A DNA stretch of 64,000 nt from Marisediminitalea lipolytica (GCF_001758465.1 NZ_MJIC01000010.1:186001-250000); one strand, 5' to 3'; shown: positions 35,893 to 44,973, counted from the first letter of the stretch. Notes: generated from the letters alone by a model not told the origin. A program made the numbers and translations.

Positions 35893-37334
35893 TGAGCCAG
35901 AAGCTGTCATTTTTAGACCGCTCTTTCTGGATCACCGAGTCCAGAGCCAACCCCAAACATGTGGGTTGCCTGCAGTTGCTGGAAATGCCAGAAGGGAGCG
36001 AGCCAAAAACCTATGTAACCGCGCTGCATGAAGAAATGCAGGGCTTCGCCCGGGCGTGCCCGCCATTTAACTGCCGGGTAAAGGCGGTATTTATCTGGCC
36101 ACTGGGCTTACAGCCGGTTAAGCACATGTACATGGATTATCACGTGCAATGCCATCAGGTGGAGGATGTGCACGACAGAGTGGCACTGGATGATTTTGTT
36201 GCCCGCATGCACGAAACCCGGCTCGACCCGGATAAGCCGTTATGGCAGTACCATTTTCTGTATTCGCCTAAGCAGCGTACGTTTGCCATTTATGCCCGGG
36301 TGCACCACATGTATGGCGATGGTGCAACGCTGGTTCGCTGGTTCCAGGCGGGCTATCTGGATGATGCCCAAACGGAAGGCTTTGTGCCGGTATGGGCCAT
36401 AAAGCGCTTGCGCCAGCAAAAAAGAAAGCACTATAAACCCATGAAACGCTTTTGGGTAAACGTGTGGGAAACCTTGCTCACCGGTAAGGATTTAGCGGTG
36501 ATATTTACCCGTTTGTTGCTGCGACTGGTACGGATTAACCGCCATTATATGCCGGTGCCCTTTACCGGTACCCGCACAGTGCTGACAGGCCAGGTAAAAT
36601 CGGGCAGGGCAGTCGCTACCTTTGATCTGGAATTTGCCCGGGTACAGGCATTAGCCAAACGCACCCGTGCCTCGGCCAACGAAGTGCTGTTAACGGCCTT
36701 TGATATTGGCGTGCACCGCCTGTTGCAGGATCATGGCCATGTATTTACCCGCGCACTGTATACCAACATGCCCATTAACCTGCGCAAACCCGGCGAGAAA
36801 ACCACCGGCAACCGTATTGCCATTGTGCCGGTGCAACTGGCCCATGACGAAAGCGACCCTTATTTGCGCCTGCGGCAGATTATTTATCATCACCGCATTG
36901 TAAAACAGGCCGCCCAGCGTGCCCGGCCATCGGCCTTTAGCGGCTATACCATTGTTATTCAGGCCGTCGCACTGGTATTTGAATGGCTGCATATTTCCGA
37001 TTGGGTAAAACCCATTGCCAATGTGCTGGTGTCGAATATTCCCGGACCAAAACACCAGAAGTACTTTAAAGACAGTAAACTGCTGGCTTGTTATCCCATT
37101 TCTACCCAAACGCCCGGTGGCGGCGTGAATATTACCTTGATGACCTACAACGGCGTAGCTAATATTGGCATGGTGTGCTGTAACCAGCATATTTACTCAT
37201 TGCAGCCACTGGCCGATTATTGTCGCGAAGCCTTTGATATGCTGGAAGCCAGTATCGACGATCCGAGTCTGAGTATCGATGATATTGGTGAGCACAGCGA
37301 TGAGGTGCCACTTTCCATTGTCAGCGATCACTAG
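35892..37334 (+). CDS. Wax ester synthase/diacylglycerol acyltransferase (WS/DGAT)
   Basis: A 480-residue acyltransferase of the bacterial WS/DGAT family. It joins acyl-CoA to fatty alcohols or diacylglycerol. The catalytic HHxxxDG motif is HHMYGDG at 138-144. The C-terminal DUF1298 region includes NMPINLRKPGEKTTGNRIAIVPV and VSNIPGPKH. The ATG overlaps the TetR stop codon. Together with the patatin gene and the phasins this points to neutral-lipid storage. Acceptor preference cannot be read from the sequence. Confidence 0.92.
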   Translation: MSQKLSFLDRSFWITESRANPKHVGCLQLLEMPEGSEPKTYVTALHEEMQGFARACPPFNCRVKAVFIWPLGLQPVKHMYMDYHVQCHQVEDVHDRVALDDFVARMHETRLDPDKPLWQYHFLYSPKQRTFAIYARVHHMYGDGATLVRWFQAGYLDDAQTEGFVPVWAIKRLRQQKRKHYKPMKRFWVNVWETLLTGKDLAVIFTRLLLRLVRINRHYMPVPFTGTRTVLTGQVKSGRAVATFDLEFARVQALAKRTRASANEVLLTAFDIGVHRLLQDHGHVFTRALYTNMPINLRKPGEKTTGNRIAIVPVQLAHDESDPYLRLRQIIYHHRIVKQAAQRARPSAFSGYTIVIQAVALVFEWLHISDWVKPIANVLVSNIPGPKHQKYFKDSKLLACYPISTQTPGGGVNITLMTYNGVANIGMVCCNQHIYSLQPLADYCREAFDMLEASIDDPSLSIDDIGEHSDEVPLSIVSDH

Positions 37335-37369
37335 TAGCATTGCCGCTCCTGTTTTACTGAGGTATTGCC

Positions 37370-38194
37370 ATGTGGCGTTGTCCCCTTTGTCAGCAACCAT
37401 TACACCAATCCGAGCGCACCTGGCGCTGTGAGAATCGTCATGCCTTTGATGAAGCCAAATCGGGTTACCTGAATCTGCTGCCGGTTCAGCAAAAAAAGTC
37501 TAAACAGCCCGGTGATGATAAAACCATGTTGAATGCCCGCCGCAGCTTTCACGACGCTAAAGGCTATGCGCCACTCATGGCTGCGCTGGTGGAGATCATT
37601 GCCGAACACATGCCAGCGGATCAAGCGTTAACCGTGTTTGATGCCGGCTGCGGCGAGGGCAGTTACTTAGGCTATATTGCTGACGCGTTAACTGAGTGTG
37701 GGCGAGCTGTGCAGGCATCAGGTAGTGATATTGCCAAACATGCGGTGGATTTAGCGGCAAAACGGTATAAAAACTGCTTTTTTGCGGTGGCCAGCAGCGT
37801 TAATTTACCCTTAGCTGATGCGTCACAAAATGTGATGCTGCAGGTATTCGCCCCCGGCAGTGACAGCGAATACGAAAGGCTGATTGCTCCCGGCGGATTA
37901 CTGATTAAGGTGGACCCGGCCCAGCAGCATCTGTGGTCTATTAAACAGGCCATTTATGATAACCCCCGCGAACATGAGGTAAATTTCGCTGAAAAGCCCG
38001 GTTTTACGCGGCTTACCGAGCAACGGGTGAGCTTTACCGTAGACCTGAGCGACGATCAAACCCGCCAGGCTTTGCTTGAAATGACACCTTATTACTGGCG
38101 ACTCCCTAGAGATAAAGCGGATGACGTGTTTGCGGATATTACCCGGGTCGAAGCTGACTTTGCGGTGCATGTTTGGCAGCGCACACACAGTTAA
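37370..38194 (+). CDS. rlmA: 23S rRNA (guanine-N1)-methyltransferase RlmA
   Basis: A 274-residue SAM-dependent methyltransferase. The N-terminal zinc site uses C4, C7, C20 and H24 (WRCPLCQQP and WRCENRHAF), followed by the family segment DEAKSGYLNLLP. The SAM motif is VFDAGCGEGSYLG. In Gram-negatives RlmA methylates G745 of 23S rRNA. It begins 35 bases after the WS/DGAT gene, but its role is unrelated. Confidence 0.93.
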   Translation: MWRCPLCQQPLHQSERTWRCENRHAFDEAKSGYLNLLPVQQKKSKQPGDDKTMLNARRSFHDAKGYAPLMAALVEIIAEHMPADQALTVFDAGCGEGSYLGYIADALTECGRAVQASGSDIAKHAVDLAAKRYKNCFFAVASSVNLPLADASQNVMLQVFAPGSDSEYERLIAPGGLLIKVDPAQQHLWSIKQAIYDNPREHEVNFAEKPGFTRLTEQRVSFTVDLSDDQTRQALLEMTPYYWRLPRDKADDVFADITRVEADFAVHVWQRTHS

Positions 38195-38281
38195 GCCGCT
38201 TTTTTAGTCTATTTGTGTATTGAGTAATTATTCAACAGGCCACATAGTAGTGAGATGCCACCCGATTGTTAAGGAATGACA

Positions 38282-38719
38282 ATGCATCTTGCCCAGCTTA
38301 ATATTGCTAAACCCAAATTCGCCATGGATTCTGTTGGCATGGCGGATTTTGTTAATAACATTGACCCAATAAACACCATTGCCGAAAACAGCCCTGGTTT
38401 TATCTGGCGTTTAAAGGATGACAGCGGTAATGCCACGGGGATCCATATCTTCGACGACCCGCAACTCATTGTGAATATGTCGGTGTGGCAGAATGTACAG
38501 TCATTAAAGCAATTTATGTTCAAAACCCATCACATCGATTTTCTTAAGCGCAAAAAAGAGTGGTTTGAACCCCTTGATAGCGCATCTTATGTGATGTGGT
38601 GGATTGAAGACGGGCATATGCCCGACGTTAAAGAAGCGGAAAAACGGCTGATTCATCTTCGGGAACACGGCGAAAGTGAGTTTGCGTTTAGCTTTAAATT
38701 TGCTGCGAAAGCGGGCTGA
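38282..38719 (+). CDS. DUF3291 family protein
   Basis: A 145-residue cytosolic protein. The pattern HLAQLNIAKPKF, DPINTIAENSPGFIWRL, MSVWQNVQSLKQF and MWWIEDGHMPDVKEAEKRL matches DUF3291, a dimeric alpha/beta-barrel fold resembling antibiotic-biosynthesis monooxygenases. The ATG at 38282 is preferred over 38276 because AAGGA at 38271-38275 is six bases before it. Function is unknown. Confidence 0.85.
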   Translation: MHLAQLNIAKPKFAMDSVGMADFVNNIDPINTIAENSPGFIWRLKDDSGNATGIHIFDDPQLIVNMSVWQNVQSLKQFMFKTHHIDFLKRKKEWFEPLDSASYVMWWIEDGHMPDVKEAEKRLIHLREHGESEFAFSFKFAAKAG

Positions 38720-38941
38720 AATAAAAATTAGCCAAAAATATCCTCACTGCCCAATCACTTGGGTGAGTTCTAACTTAATCATTGCTGAAAATTCCAATTA
38801 AGTCTGTCTCAGTATAGGGTAACTGGGCACGGTTATTTCGATAAAGTCCACCAAGCTCACTCTAGAACCAATAATTTTCTAAAGCGGATATCACACTGAC
38901 AAAAGGGGTAGTAACCGGCTAAATGTGCTTGATATGCGCTA

Positions 38942-38993
38942 TTGACTCACAACGCACAAATACCATAATTAGGTATATATTGGTACTTGGAGA
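38942..38993 (+). promoter_or_regulatory. parDE promoter and operator
   Basis: TTGACT (38942-38947) and CATAAT (38964-38969) are spaced by 16 bases. The palindrome ATACC-ATAATTA-GGTAT (38960-38976) covers the -10, and a further GGTA half-site follows at 38982-38985. This fits autorepression by the ParD N-terminal ribbon-helix-helix. GGAGA at 38989-38993 is the ParD ribosome-binding site. Confidence 0.65.
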
Positions 38994-38999
38994 AATCAA

Positions 39000-39242
39000 A
39001 TGGCTAAAAATACCAGCATAACCCTTGGAGACCATTTTGATAGCTTTATTGCTAGTCAAATTCAAACTGGTCGGTATGGCTCAGCTAGCGAAGTGATTCG
39101 CTCAGCTCTTCGCTTGCTAGAAACACAGGAAACCAAATTAAACACTTTGCGTCAATTACTTGTAGCAGGTGAGGAAAGTGGCGAAGCTGAATACGACCTT
39201 GAGCACCTGATATCAGAACTAGATGGTGAATTAAAAGAGTGA
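39000..39242 (+). CDS. parD: ParD-family antitoxin
   Basis: An 80-residue type II antitoxin. The N-terminal ribbon-helix-helix (AKNTSITLGDHFDSFIASQIQTGRYGSASEVIRSALRLLE) matches ParD/CopG, and the C-terminal acidic helix (EYDLEHLISELDGELKE) is the toxin-wrapping part. It overlaps parE by four bases (GTGA), ensuring coupled expression. A palindromic operator overlaps its promoter. Confidence 0.93.
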   Translation: MAKNTSITLGDHFDSFIASQIQTGRYGSASEVIRSALRLLETQETKLNTLRQLLVAGEESGEAEYDLEHLISELDGELKE

Positions 39243-39541
39243 AACCATTTAAGTTAACTGTACTCGCAAAATCCGATTTAAAAGATATCGCATTGTTTAC
39301 ACAACGGAAATGGGGTCGAGAACAGCGTAATGTATATCTAAAACAGTTCGACGATTCATTTTGGATGTTGTCTGAAAATCCTGATATCGGCAAAAGCTGC
39401 AACGAAATAAGGGCCGGGTACAGAAAGTTTCCGCAAGGTAGTCACGTTATTTTCTATAAGCAAACAGGTAGCCAGGAAATTCTGATTGCAAGAATTCTTC
39501 ATAAAAGTATGGATGTAAATCCTTTACGAGTCGGCGTATAA
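39239..39541 (+). CDS. parE: ParE-family toxin
   Basis: A 100-residue RelE/ParE-superfamily toxin. Family features are FKLTVLAKSDLKDIALFTQRKWGREQR, NPDIGKSC, IRAGYRKFPQGSHVIFYK and the C-terminal RILHKSMDV. ParE toxins poison DNA gyrase. It begins with GTG inside the parD stop. The pair is complete and looks active. It sits between conserved genes, with a small damaged lipoprotein gene just downstream, consistent with an acquired accessory segment. Confidence 0.92.
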   Translation: MKPFKLTVLAKSDLKDIALFTQRKWGREQRNVYLKQFDDSFWMLSENPDIGKSCNEIRAGYRKFPQGSHVIFYKQTGSQEILIARILHKSMDVNPLRVGV

Positions 39542-39576
39542 CGCCGCTAACAGAGGTAGTTTGTAGTGGCGAATTT

Positions 39577-39777
39577 TCAGCTGTTGCCTCGTTCTGCACA
39601 CATAGCGTCATAATACTTTTCGCATTTTACGGTATAAGACTGGCGCTCGCCGTCTGGAAACGCCAATGCAAAATGTGCTTCATCTTTAAGCGGAATAGGC
39701 TCTCTTTCGAACTGAGCGTCAACGCATTCAACTACTTCGCAGGCACTGACTAACGCTGTCGTGAATAGTAAAATCAA
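39577..39777 (-). pseudogene. Small lipoprotein gene with disrupted start
   Basis: The 66-residue frame beginning at a TTG encodes a lipoprotein-like stretch (ILLFTTALVSAC) and a cysteine-containing mature part ending in KCEKYYDAMCAERGNS. Reading the same frame upstream gives KRDSKRPLRY, a perfect positively charged signal-peptide n-region, but no start codon before a stop. An ATG at 39812-39814 is out of frame by one base; losing one G of the pair at 39810-39811 would join it and restore a complete signal peptide. This suggests a 1-base frameshift or a sequencing error. Function unknown. Confidence 0.45.
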
Positions 39778-39846
39778 ATATCTTAATGGTCTCTTCGAGT
39801 CCCTCTTAAGGCATTAAGATTTTGATTTTTAAATGAGAATTACAAA

Positions 39847-40668
39847 TTAAGGGGCTTCAGTAAAATAAAACTTGAGCTGCTGGTCTTCTACATCCACGCG
39901 TTTGCCATAGCGGGCAAACAAAAACTCACGCCAGTGGTTGTCGTCCATGGTGTATTCCAGCGAGCGTTCTTCCAGCTTTGCTAACAAGGCTTTGGCCAGT
40001 TTGGGTTTGTGGTAATCCAGAATACGTTGGGTGCTGCCTTGTAAGTAAAGCTTCAGGTAGTCCAGAGCCTGATCGGTTGAACCGGCAGAGACCAGACTAA
40101 GCGCAGAGCGTAGCGGTTGTCCCAGCAGTGAACCCAGGCCTGATAAGGGCAGGGGTAAGAGCTTATCAATAATAAACTGGGTGTCCTTTACCAGACTGTA
40201 GTGGTCGTTAAGCAGGTGGATAAAGTCCACCCGGGTATCGGTGATATGCAGCGAAGCACTGGCGGGAAAATAATTCGGTAAAGCACTTAAACCAGCCGCA
40301 GCATGGGCTTTATAAATGGGGGTGCCCATAACTTTTACTTCAATAGCGCACAGCATTTGCAGGGTTAACCGGTTGCTCGAAACGGGCATACTCAGCTGCC
40401 CTTCCAGGCAGCTAAAGTGGCCTTCGCCGATAGGCACCGTCAACTGTTCCGAGAACGGGAAGTACGGCGCAATCAGCGCATTGAGTTCCTGTTCGGTAAA
40501 AATATCATGTTGCAGGCGGCCGGTTTTTATCAGGCAATAGCCAACCAGTGTATTAAGCTTATCGCGCCAGCTTAGTTGAGGTAACAGCACTCTATTCCTT
40601 GGTCTTTGTATCGACACAGTCCGGGTCTTTTGCGGTAAATCATAGCAGTGCTGTTCTGTGCGGCTCAA
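39847..40668 (-). CDS. DUF1439-like protein (YceB-related)
   Basis: A 273-residue protein. The central part (FTEQELNALIAPYFPFSEQL, then beta strands with LHITDTRVDFIHL) resembles the DUF1439/YceB lipid-binding tubular fold. There is no lipobox at the N-terminus; the first 35 residues are basic and unordered, and an internal start is possible (a GTG codes for V18). The C-terminal third is helical and includes KALLAKLEERSLEYTM. Function unknown. Confidence 0.6.
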   Translation of the reverse strand: MSRTEQHCYDLPQKTRTVSIQRPRNRVLLPQLSWRDKLNTLVGYCLIKTGRLQHDIFTEQELNALIAPYFPFSEQLTVPIGEGHFSCLEGQLSMPVSSNRLTLQMLCAIEVKVMGTPIYKAHAAAGLSALPNYFPASASLHITDTRVDFIHLLNDHYSLVKDTQFIIDKLLPLPLSGLGSLLGQPLRSALSLVSAGSTDQALDYLKLYLQGSTQRILDYHKPKLAKALLAKLEERSLEYTMDDNHWREFLFARYGKRVDVEDQQLKFYFTEAP

Positions 40669-40772
40669 GGGATAAAATGTTTTGCTTAGTTAGCCTGAAT
40701 GGCGTAGCGTTAACTCAACTGGTACAATGAGTTGATTGTGCTTCTGGCGGTTCTACGGCGTTTGGGTGGCTA

Positions 40773-42386
40773 ATGCATATTCCGGTTCAACAATTTGATT
40801 ATGTCATTGTCGGCGGCGGCTCGGCAGGAGCAGTGCTGGCCGCACGTTTAACCGAAAACCCCATGATCAGGGTTTGTCTGGTAGAAGCCGGTGGCAAAGA
40901 CAATAACCCCTTTATTCATATTCCCTTTGGATTATCCCTGCTAGCGCGCTTTGACAGTCTCGGCTGGGGGTATTATACCGAGCCACAGACTGCGCTGAAT
41001 GACAGAGAATTATTCTGGCCGCGGGGTAAAACACTGGGTGGCTCCAGTTCGATTAACGCTATGTGTTATATCCGCGGTCAGGCTGAAGATTATGACAACT
41101 GGGCCAAACAAGGCGCATCGGGCTGGGATTTTGCTTCGGTATTGCCGTATTTTAAGCGGGCCGAGAATTTTTGTGGTGGCAGTGATGAATTTCACGGGGC
41201 CGGTGGGCCTTTAGATGTCAATAATCTGCGCCATACCGCTGAAATCTCAAGTGCATTTGTTGAGGCTGCACAGTGCGTTAATCTGCCGGTTCGCACCGAC
41301 TTTAATCGCCGGGAACGAGAAGGACTGGGTTTTTACCACGTCACCCAGCGCAATGGGCAGCGCTGCTCTGCGGCCAAAGCGTATTTAAGCGAGGCGCGCC
41401 AGCGTGGCAATCTCACAATTCTTACTTCTGCATTGGCAGAACGTGTGCTTATCAAACAGCAACGGGCAACGGGCGTGCAGGTTCGTTGTAAGGGCAAAGC
41501 CATGCGGTTAATGGCCTCCCGCGAGGTTATTTTAAGTGCCGGGGCCATTAATTCGCCGCATTTGCTGATGCTTTCAGGCATAGGCCCGGCCGCTGAGCTA
41601 CAGGATAAAGGCATTTATGTGCAGCAGGATTTACCCGGCGTGGGTAAAAATCTGCAGGATCATCTGGATGCCATAGTGCAATACCGCACCAAAAAGCCCG
41701 TTGGCTATCCCATTGCAGCCAGCGCTATTCCTCGGTATGCAAAGGCTGCATTTCGCTATTTGTTTAAACGGGATTATATCTTTTCATCCAATGTAGCCGA
41801 AGCCGGCGGTTTTGTCCGTTCCTCGCAGGCCAGTGACATCCCTGATATTCAGTTTCACTTTTTACCGGCGATTTTACAGGACCATGGCCGCCGGTTTGTG
41901 CACGGCTTTGGTTATGGTTTACATGTTTGTGCGTTGTACCCAAAAAGCCGCGGGGAAATTACCCTGCAAAGTAACCATCCGGCCGATCATCCGGCGATTC
42001 AGCCTAATTACCTGGCCGCGGGGGAAGACCTTACTGTGATGAAAGATGCGGTAAACTGGGCGCAAACTATCCTCCGCAGCAGCGCGTTTGCAGAGTATGA
42101 AGGATACCTTAGTATTAGCGGGCATAGCCTCGACTCCGATGAGGATATTGAGGCCTTTATTCGCGAGCGGGCTGAAACTATCTACCACCCGGTGGGCACC
42201 TGTAAAATGGGGGCGGCGAACGATCCTATGGCAGTGGTAGACACTCAGTTAAAGGTAAAAAACATTGCCGGATTAAGAGTGGTGGATGCTTCGGTAATGC
42301 CGAGTCTGGTAGGCGGCAATACCAATGCGCCAACCATAATGATTGCCGAAAGAGCGGCGGAATGGATCCGGGCTGAACAAATGTAA
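40773..42386 (+). CDS. GMC-family FAD-dependent oxidoreductase (choline/alcohol dehydrogenase type)
   Basis: A 537-residue flavoenzyme. The FAD-binding N-terminus is DYVIVGGGSAGAVLAARLTE, the GMC signatures are RGKTLGGSSSINAMCYIRG and GAINSPHLLMLSGIGP, and the C-terminal catalytic region includes YHPVGTCKMG and VVDASVMPSLVGGNTNAP. It resembles choline dehydrogenase BetA and the AlkJ-type alcohol dehydrogenases. With no betaine genes nearby, a broad alcohol dehydrogenase is at least as likely. A strong terminator follows. Confidence 0.9.
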   Translation: MHIPVQQFDYVIVGGGSAGAVLAARLTENPMIRVCLVEAGGKDNNPFIHIPFGLSLLARFDSLGWGYYTEPQTALNDRELFWPRGKTLGGSSSINAMCYIRGQAEDYDNWAKQGASGWDFASVLPYFKRAENFCGGSDEFHGAGGPLDVNNLRHTAEISSAFVEAAQCVNLPVRTDFNRREREGLGFYHVTQRNGQRCSAAKAYLSEARQRGNLTILTSALAERVLIKQQRATGVQVRCKGKAMRLMASREVILSAGAINSPHLLMLSGIGPAAELQDKGIYVQQDLPGVGKNLQDHLDAIVQYRTKKPVGYPIAASAIPRYAKAAFRYLFKRDYIFSSNVAEAGGFVRSSQASDIPDIQFHFLPAILQDHGRRFVHGFGYGLHVCALYPKSRGEITLQSNHPADHPAIQPNYLAAGEDLTVMKDAVNWAQTILRSSAFAEYEGYLSISGHSLDSDEDIEAFIRERAETIYHPVGTCKMGAANDPMAVVDTQLKVKNIAGLRVVDASVMPSLVGGNTNAPTIMIAERAAEWIRAEQM

Positions 42387-42442
42387 AAGCCGGCATAAGC
42401 GGAATTTCAGGACGTTGAAATAGCTACCTTAACGACAAAAAC

Positions 42443-42475
42443 AAAACGGGCAAAGTGGAGTGCTTTGCCCGTTTT
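42443..42475. terminator. Bidirectional terminator between GMC oxidoreductase and cytochrome b561
   Basis: AAAACGGGCAAAG and CTTTGCCCGTTTT form a perfect 13-bp stem with a 7-base loop between two convergent genes. The A/T ends suit termination from both sides. Confidence 0.92.
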
Positions 42476-42505
42476 ACGTTTATATATTTAAGTAGCTAAA
42501 GAAGA

Positions 42506-43078
42506 TTAACTGTTAAAATCAATCCGCTTACCTTTCATGCGCATCAGCGTACCATCTTTATCGATAATATGATGCTTCAGGGCGCCGGCAACGTGCAGCA
42601 CAATACACAGGATAAGCAGGTAACCTACAATAGCGTGCACGGCTTCAGCAACTTCGCCGAGTTCAGCATTACGTGCCAGTACTGCCTGCGGGTTAGCCGG
42701 ATCGTGATTGGCCGGAATCAGATCAAAACCAAACAGCGGTACGTTGTGGCCACCCATGGAAGACATTATAACGCCGGAAATGGGCATAATCAGCGTACCG
42801 ATAATTAATATCCAGTGCACGATATGCGAAAGCTTGTGCTCCCAGGCTTTGTAATTTCCGGCAGCCAGTGGCCAGCCGTTTTTAATTCGCCAGGCTACCC
42901 GTGCCAGCGCCAGTACCAATACCACAACGCCAAAAGATTTATGTAAGCCGTACAGGCTGTAGTCTTTGTTTTCGGTCATGTAAATGCCTACGGCAAGCAG
43001 GGCAATCATCAGCAGGGCAACCAGCCAGTGGAGCAAAATAGTGGTTTTACTTAATTGTTGTTGGGTATCTGTCATCAT
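42506..43078 (-). CDS. Cytochrome b561 family protein
   Basis: A 190-residue four-helix membrane cytochrome. Histidines suited to heme coordination lie in ILLHWLVALLM, LYGLHKSFGVV, VHAIVGYLLILCIVLHVAGALKHH. It belongs to the prokaryotic b561 (YodB/CybB) group, which passes electrons between quinone and periplasmic acceptors or superoxide. The start is taken at the first of two adjacent ATG codons before TDTQQQL; an upstream ATG would add six residues. It appears monocistronic. Confidence 0.9.
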   Translation of the reverse strand: MMTDTQQQLSKTTILLHWLVALLMIALLAVGIYMTENKDYSLYGLHKSFGVVVLVLALARVAWRIKNGWPLAAGNYKAWEHKLSHIVHWILIIGTLIMPISGVIMSSMGGHNVPLFGFDLIPANHDPANPQAVLARNAELGEVAEAVHAIVGYLLILCIVLHVAGALKHHIIDKDGTLMRMKGKRIDFNS

Positions 43079-43251
43079 GGTGAATTCTCTTATCAATGCA
43101 GCATAAGGATAAACAAAACTAACGGCGGCAAAGGCATTAACTGCGCCGTTTTGGCCGGTGCTAGTAGATGATAAAAATCAGGCCAAGACAATGACTTTTT
43201 GTGAAATACCTGAAAAAGATCAATGAATTGGTTGGGGGTAGGCTTTTACGG

Positions 43252-43295
43252 CAAATACAAGAAAAGCTGGCCAGCGCGGGTTGCTGGCTCAGCTT
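43252..43295 (-). terminator. Intrinsic terminator of the CPA1 antiporter gene
   Basis: On the minus strand a 12-bp stem (AAGCTGAGCCAGC with GCTGGCCAGCTT, one bulged base) starts eight bases after the stop codon and runs into TTTTCTTGTATT. Confidence 0.8.
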
Positions 43296-43302
43296 CTGCG
43301 CG

Positions 43303-44589
43303 TTATCGGGTTGTATTGGCCGCTTTAATACTGGTGCGGATCATTGGGGCAATTGTGAGGCCTTGTACCACAATGGAGAATATTACAATTACGTAGGTAA
43401 TAAGCAGGATAAGGTTATGAATATCCACATTATTAACACTGGCAACCTGAGTAGGAATAGAGGCCGCCATGGCTAAGGCCAGACCGCCGCGTAATCCGCC
43501 CCAGGTGAGAATTTTAACCGAGTTTACATCATATTGCCGGAACCGGCGGAACACACTAAAGGGCAGGCCAACACTAATAAATCTGGATAGCAGCACCACC
43601 GGAATAAACAGCAAGCTGACCGCCATTTCTGCAAAGGTTATCGGCAGCATTACCAGAGCCAGACCGATCAGCAAAAACAGCAGTGAGTTTAAAAAACTGT
43701 CGGTGGCATGCCAGAAGTTGCTGATATAGTTTGCACTTCTGGGATCGTCCTGGTTCGCTACTTTGGCGCGGGTAACATTACCGATAAAAATGCCCGAAAC
43801 AACCATGGCCAGCGCGCCGGACACCTCCATTAAGTTGGCCAGGGCAAAACCAGCCGAAGGAATAATCAGCGTGATTAGCAGACGAATATTCACGTCGTCC
43901 TTCGACAACAACATTAAATAATGCCCGCTTACGGCTAGCGCAAAGCCAAATAAAATGCCGCCCAGTGCATCACTGATAAACAGCTCGGCTACACCGCTAA
44001 AGGTCGCTTCACCGCCGTTAAAGGCTACTGCGAAAATTGTGGTAAAGACCACCAGGCCAACCCCATCGTTAAACAGCGATTCACCTTCTACCTGAATGGA
44101 AATACCTTCCGGGGCATTCATCTGTTTGATAATGGCCAGTACGGCAATCGGGTCGGTAGGACTTATCAGTGCGCCAAACAGCAAACAATAAATAAAGGGC
44201 ACCGGCCAGCCTATTGCACCGAGCAACCAGAACGAAAGATAGCCCACCAGTAACGTCGAGGTCAGGGTCGAAAATATTACCAGCACCGTGATTTCCCAGC
44301 GTTGCTTTTTAAGCTCATGTAAATCGATTTCCATGGCACCGGCAAATAACAGGAACCCCAGCATCCCTTTAAGCAGTAACTGATTAAGATCCAGACTTTG
44401 TAGCGCCTGGCTAATAGGCGCGGCTATGTCTTCGCCCATTAATGAGTAGGAAAACATGAGTACCAGAGAGAGCAGTACCGAACCGGTAGTAATAGCAATA
44501 GTAGTTTGAAGTTTAAGGAGGTATTGATTGGCAAACGCGATCAAAATGGCCAGTGCCGATAAAAAGCACAGTAGGTACCACGTATTCAT
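43303..44589 (-). CDS. CPA1-family Na+(K+)/H+ antiporter (NhaP-like)
   Basis: A 428-residue transporter with 12 or 13 predicted helices. The CPA1 hallmarks ALISPTDPIAVLAI and the ND motif in VEGESLFNDGVGLVV are intact, as is GGLRGGLALAMA. It exchanges protons for Na+ or K+ across the inner membrane. No C-terminal regulatory domain is present. AGGATC precedes the ATG. It is a second antiporter in this window besides NhaB, fitting a saline habitat. Confidence 0.92.
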   Translation of the reverse strand: MNTWYLLCFLSALAILIAFANQYLLKLQTTIAITTGSVLLSLVLMFSYSLMGEDIAAPISQALQSLDLNQLLLKGMLGFLLFAGAMEIDLHELKKQRWEITVLVIFSTLTSTLLVGYLSFWLLGAIGWPVPFIYCLLFGALISPTDPIAVLAIIKQMNAPEGISIQVEGESLFNDGVGLVVFTTIFAVAFNGGEATFSGVAELFISDALGGILFGFALAVSGHYLMLLSKDDVNIRLLITLIIPSAGFALANLMEVSGALAMVVSGIFIGNVTRAKVANQDDPRSANYISNFWHATDSFLNSLLFLLIGLALVMLPITFAEMAVSLLFIPVVLLSRFISVGLPFSVFRRFRQYDVNSVKILTWGGLRGGLALAMAASIPTQVASVNNVDIHNLILLITYVIVIFSIVVQGLTIAPMIRTSIKAANTTR

Positions 44590-44973
44590 TAAAAGATCCT
44601 GATATAAAACAAATTGTAAAACTGGTATTTAGGGGCAGCCGTAACGAATGATGCGCATTATTTGTTATAGCTGCGTTGCAGCCCCGATGGCCTCAGACAT
44701 GACCATGATTGTTAGGGCTGACAGGTGAAAATTCTGTGCAATGCTAGAACACCAAAGGGCGATGATGACAATGCTTGTAACGTGGATGGTGACATTAAGT
44801 GCTTGCCTAGTCATCTAGTTTGCGGCCAAGCTTCTGTGTTGCGGTCTGAACTGCTGTAGCTCAGGAAAAATGATTAATTCCACACATCTTATTATTGTTC
44901 TAAAACAATATTAATATTGATTAATTGGCGTAGCATTAACTCAGCAAGCAACCGGAGCCATGTAAGATTTAAG
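44590..44973. other. Intergenic region upstream of the ArsP-type permease
   Basis: About 384 bases without a gene. It contains the promoter-proximal palindromes at 44894-44917. The rest (about 44600-44880) has mixed composition; I see no RNA gene or conserved motif in it. Confidence 0.5.
44894..44917. promoter_or_regulatory. Palindromic operator candidate upstream of the permease
   Basis: ATTGTT-CTAA-AACAAT (44894-44909) is a perfect inverted repeat, directly followed by the palindrome ATATTAATAT (44908-44917). Together they lie 57-80 bases before the permease start. AT-rich dyads like this are used by ArsR-type metal sensors, but no such gene is adjacent. Confidence 0.45.

Noticed and set aside
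43201..43476. Plus-strand reading frame of 91 residues overlapping the 3' end of the CPA1 antiporter gene
   Set aside because: It is antisense to a well-supported transporter gene and spans its terminator; no ribosome-binding site and no recognisable protein features.
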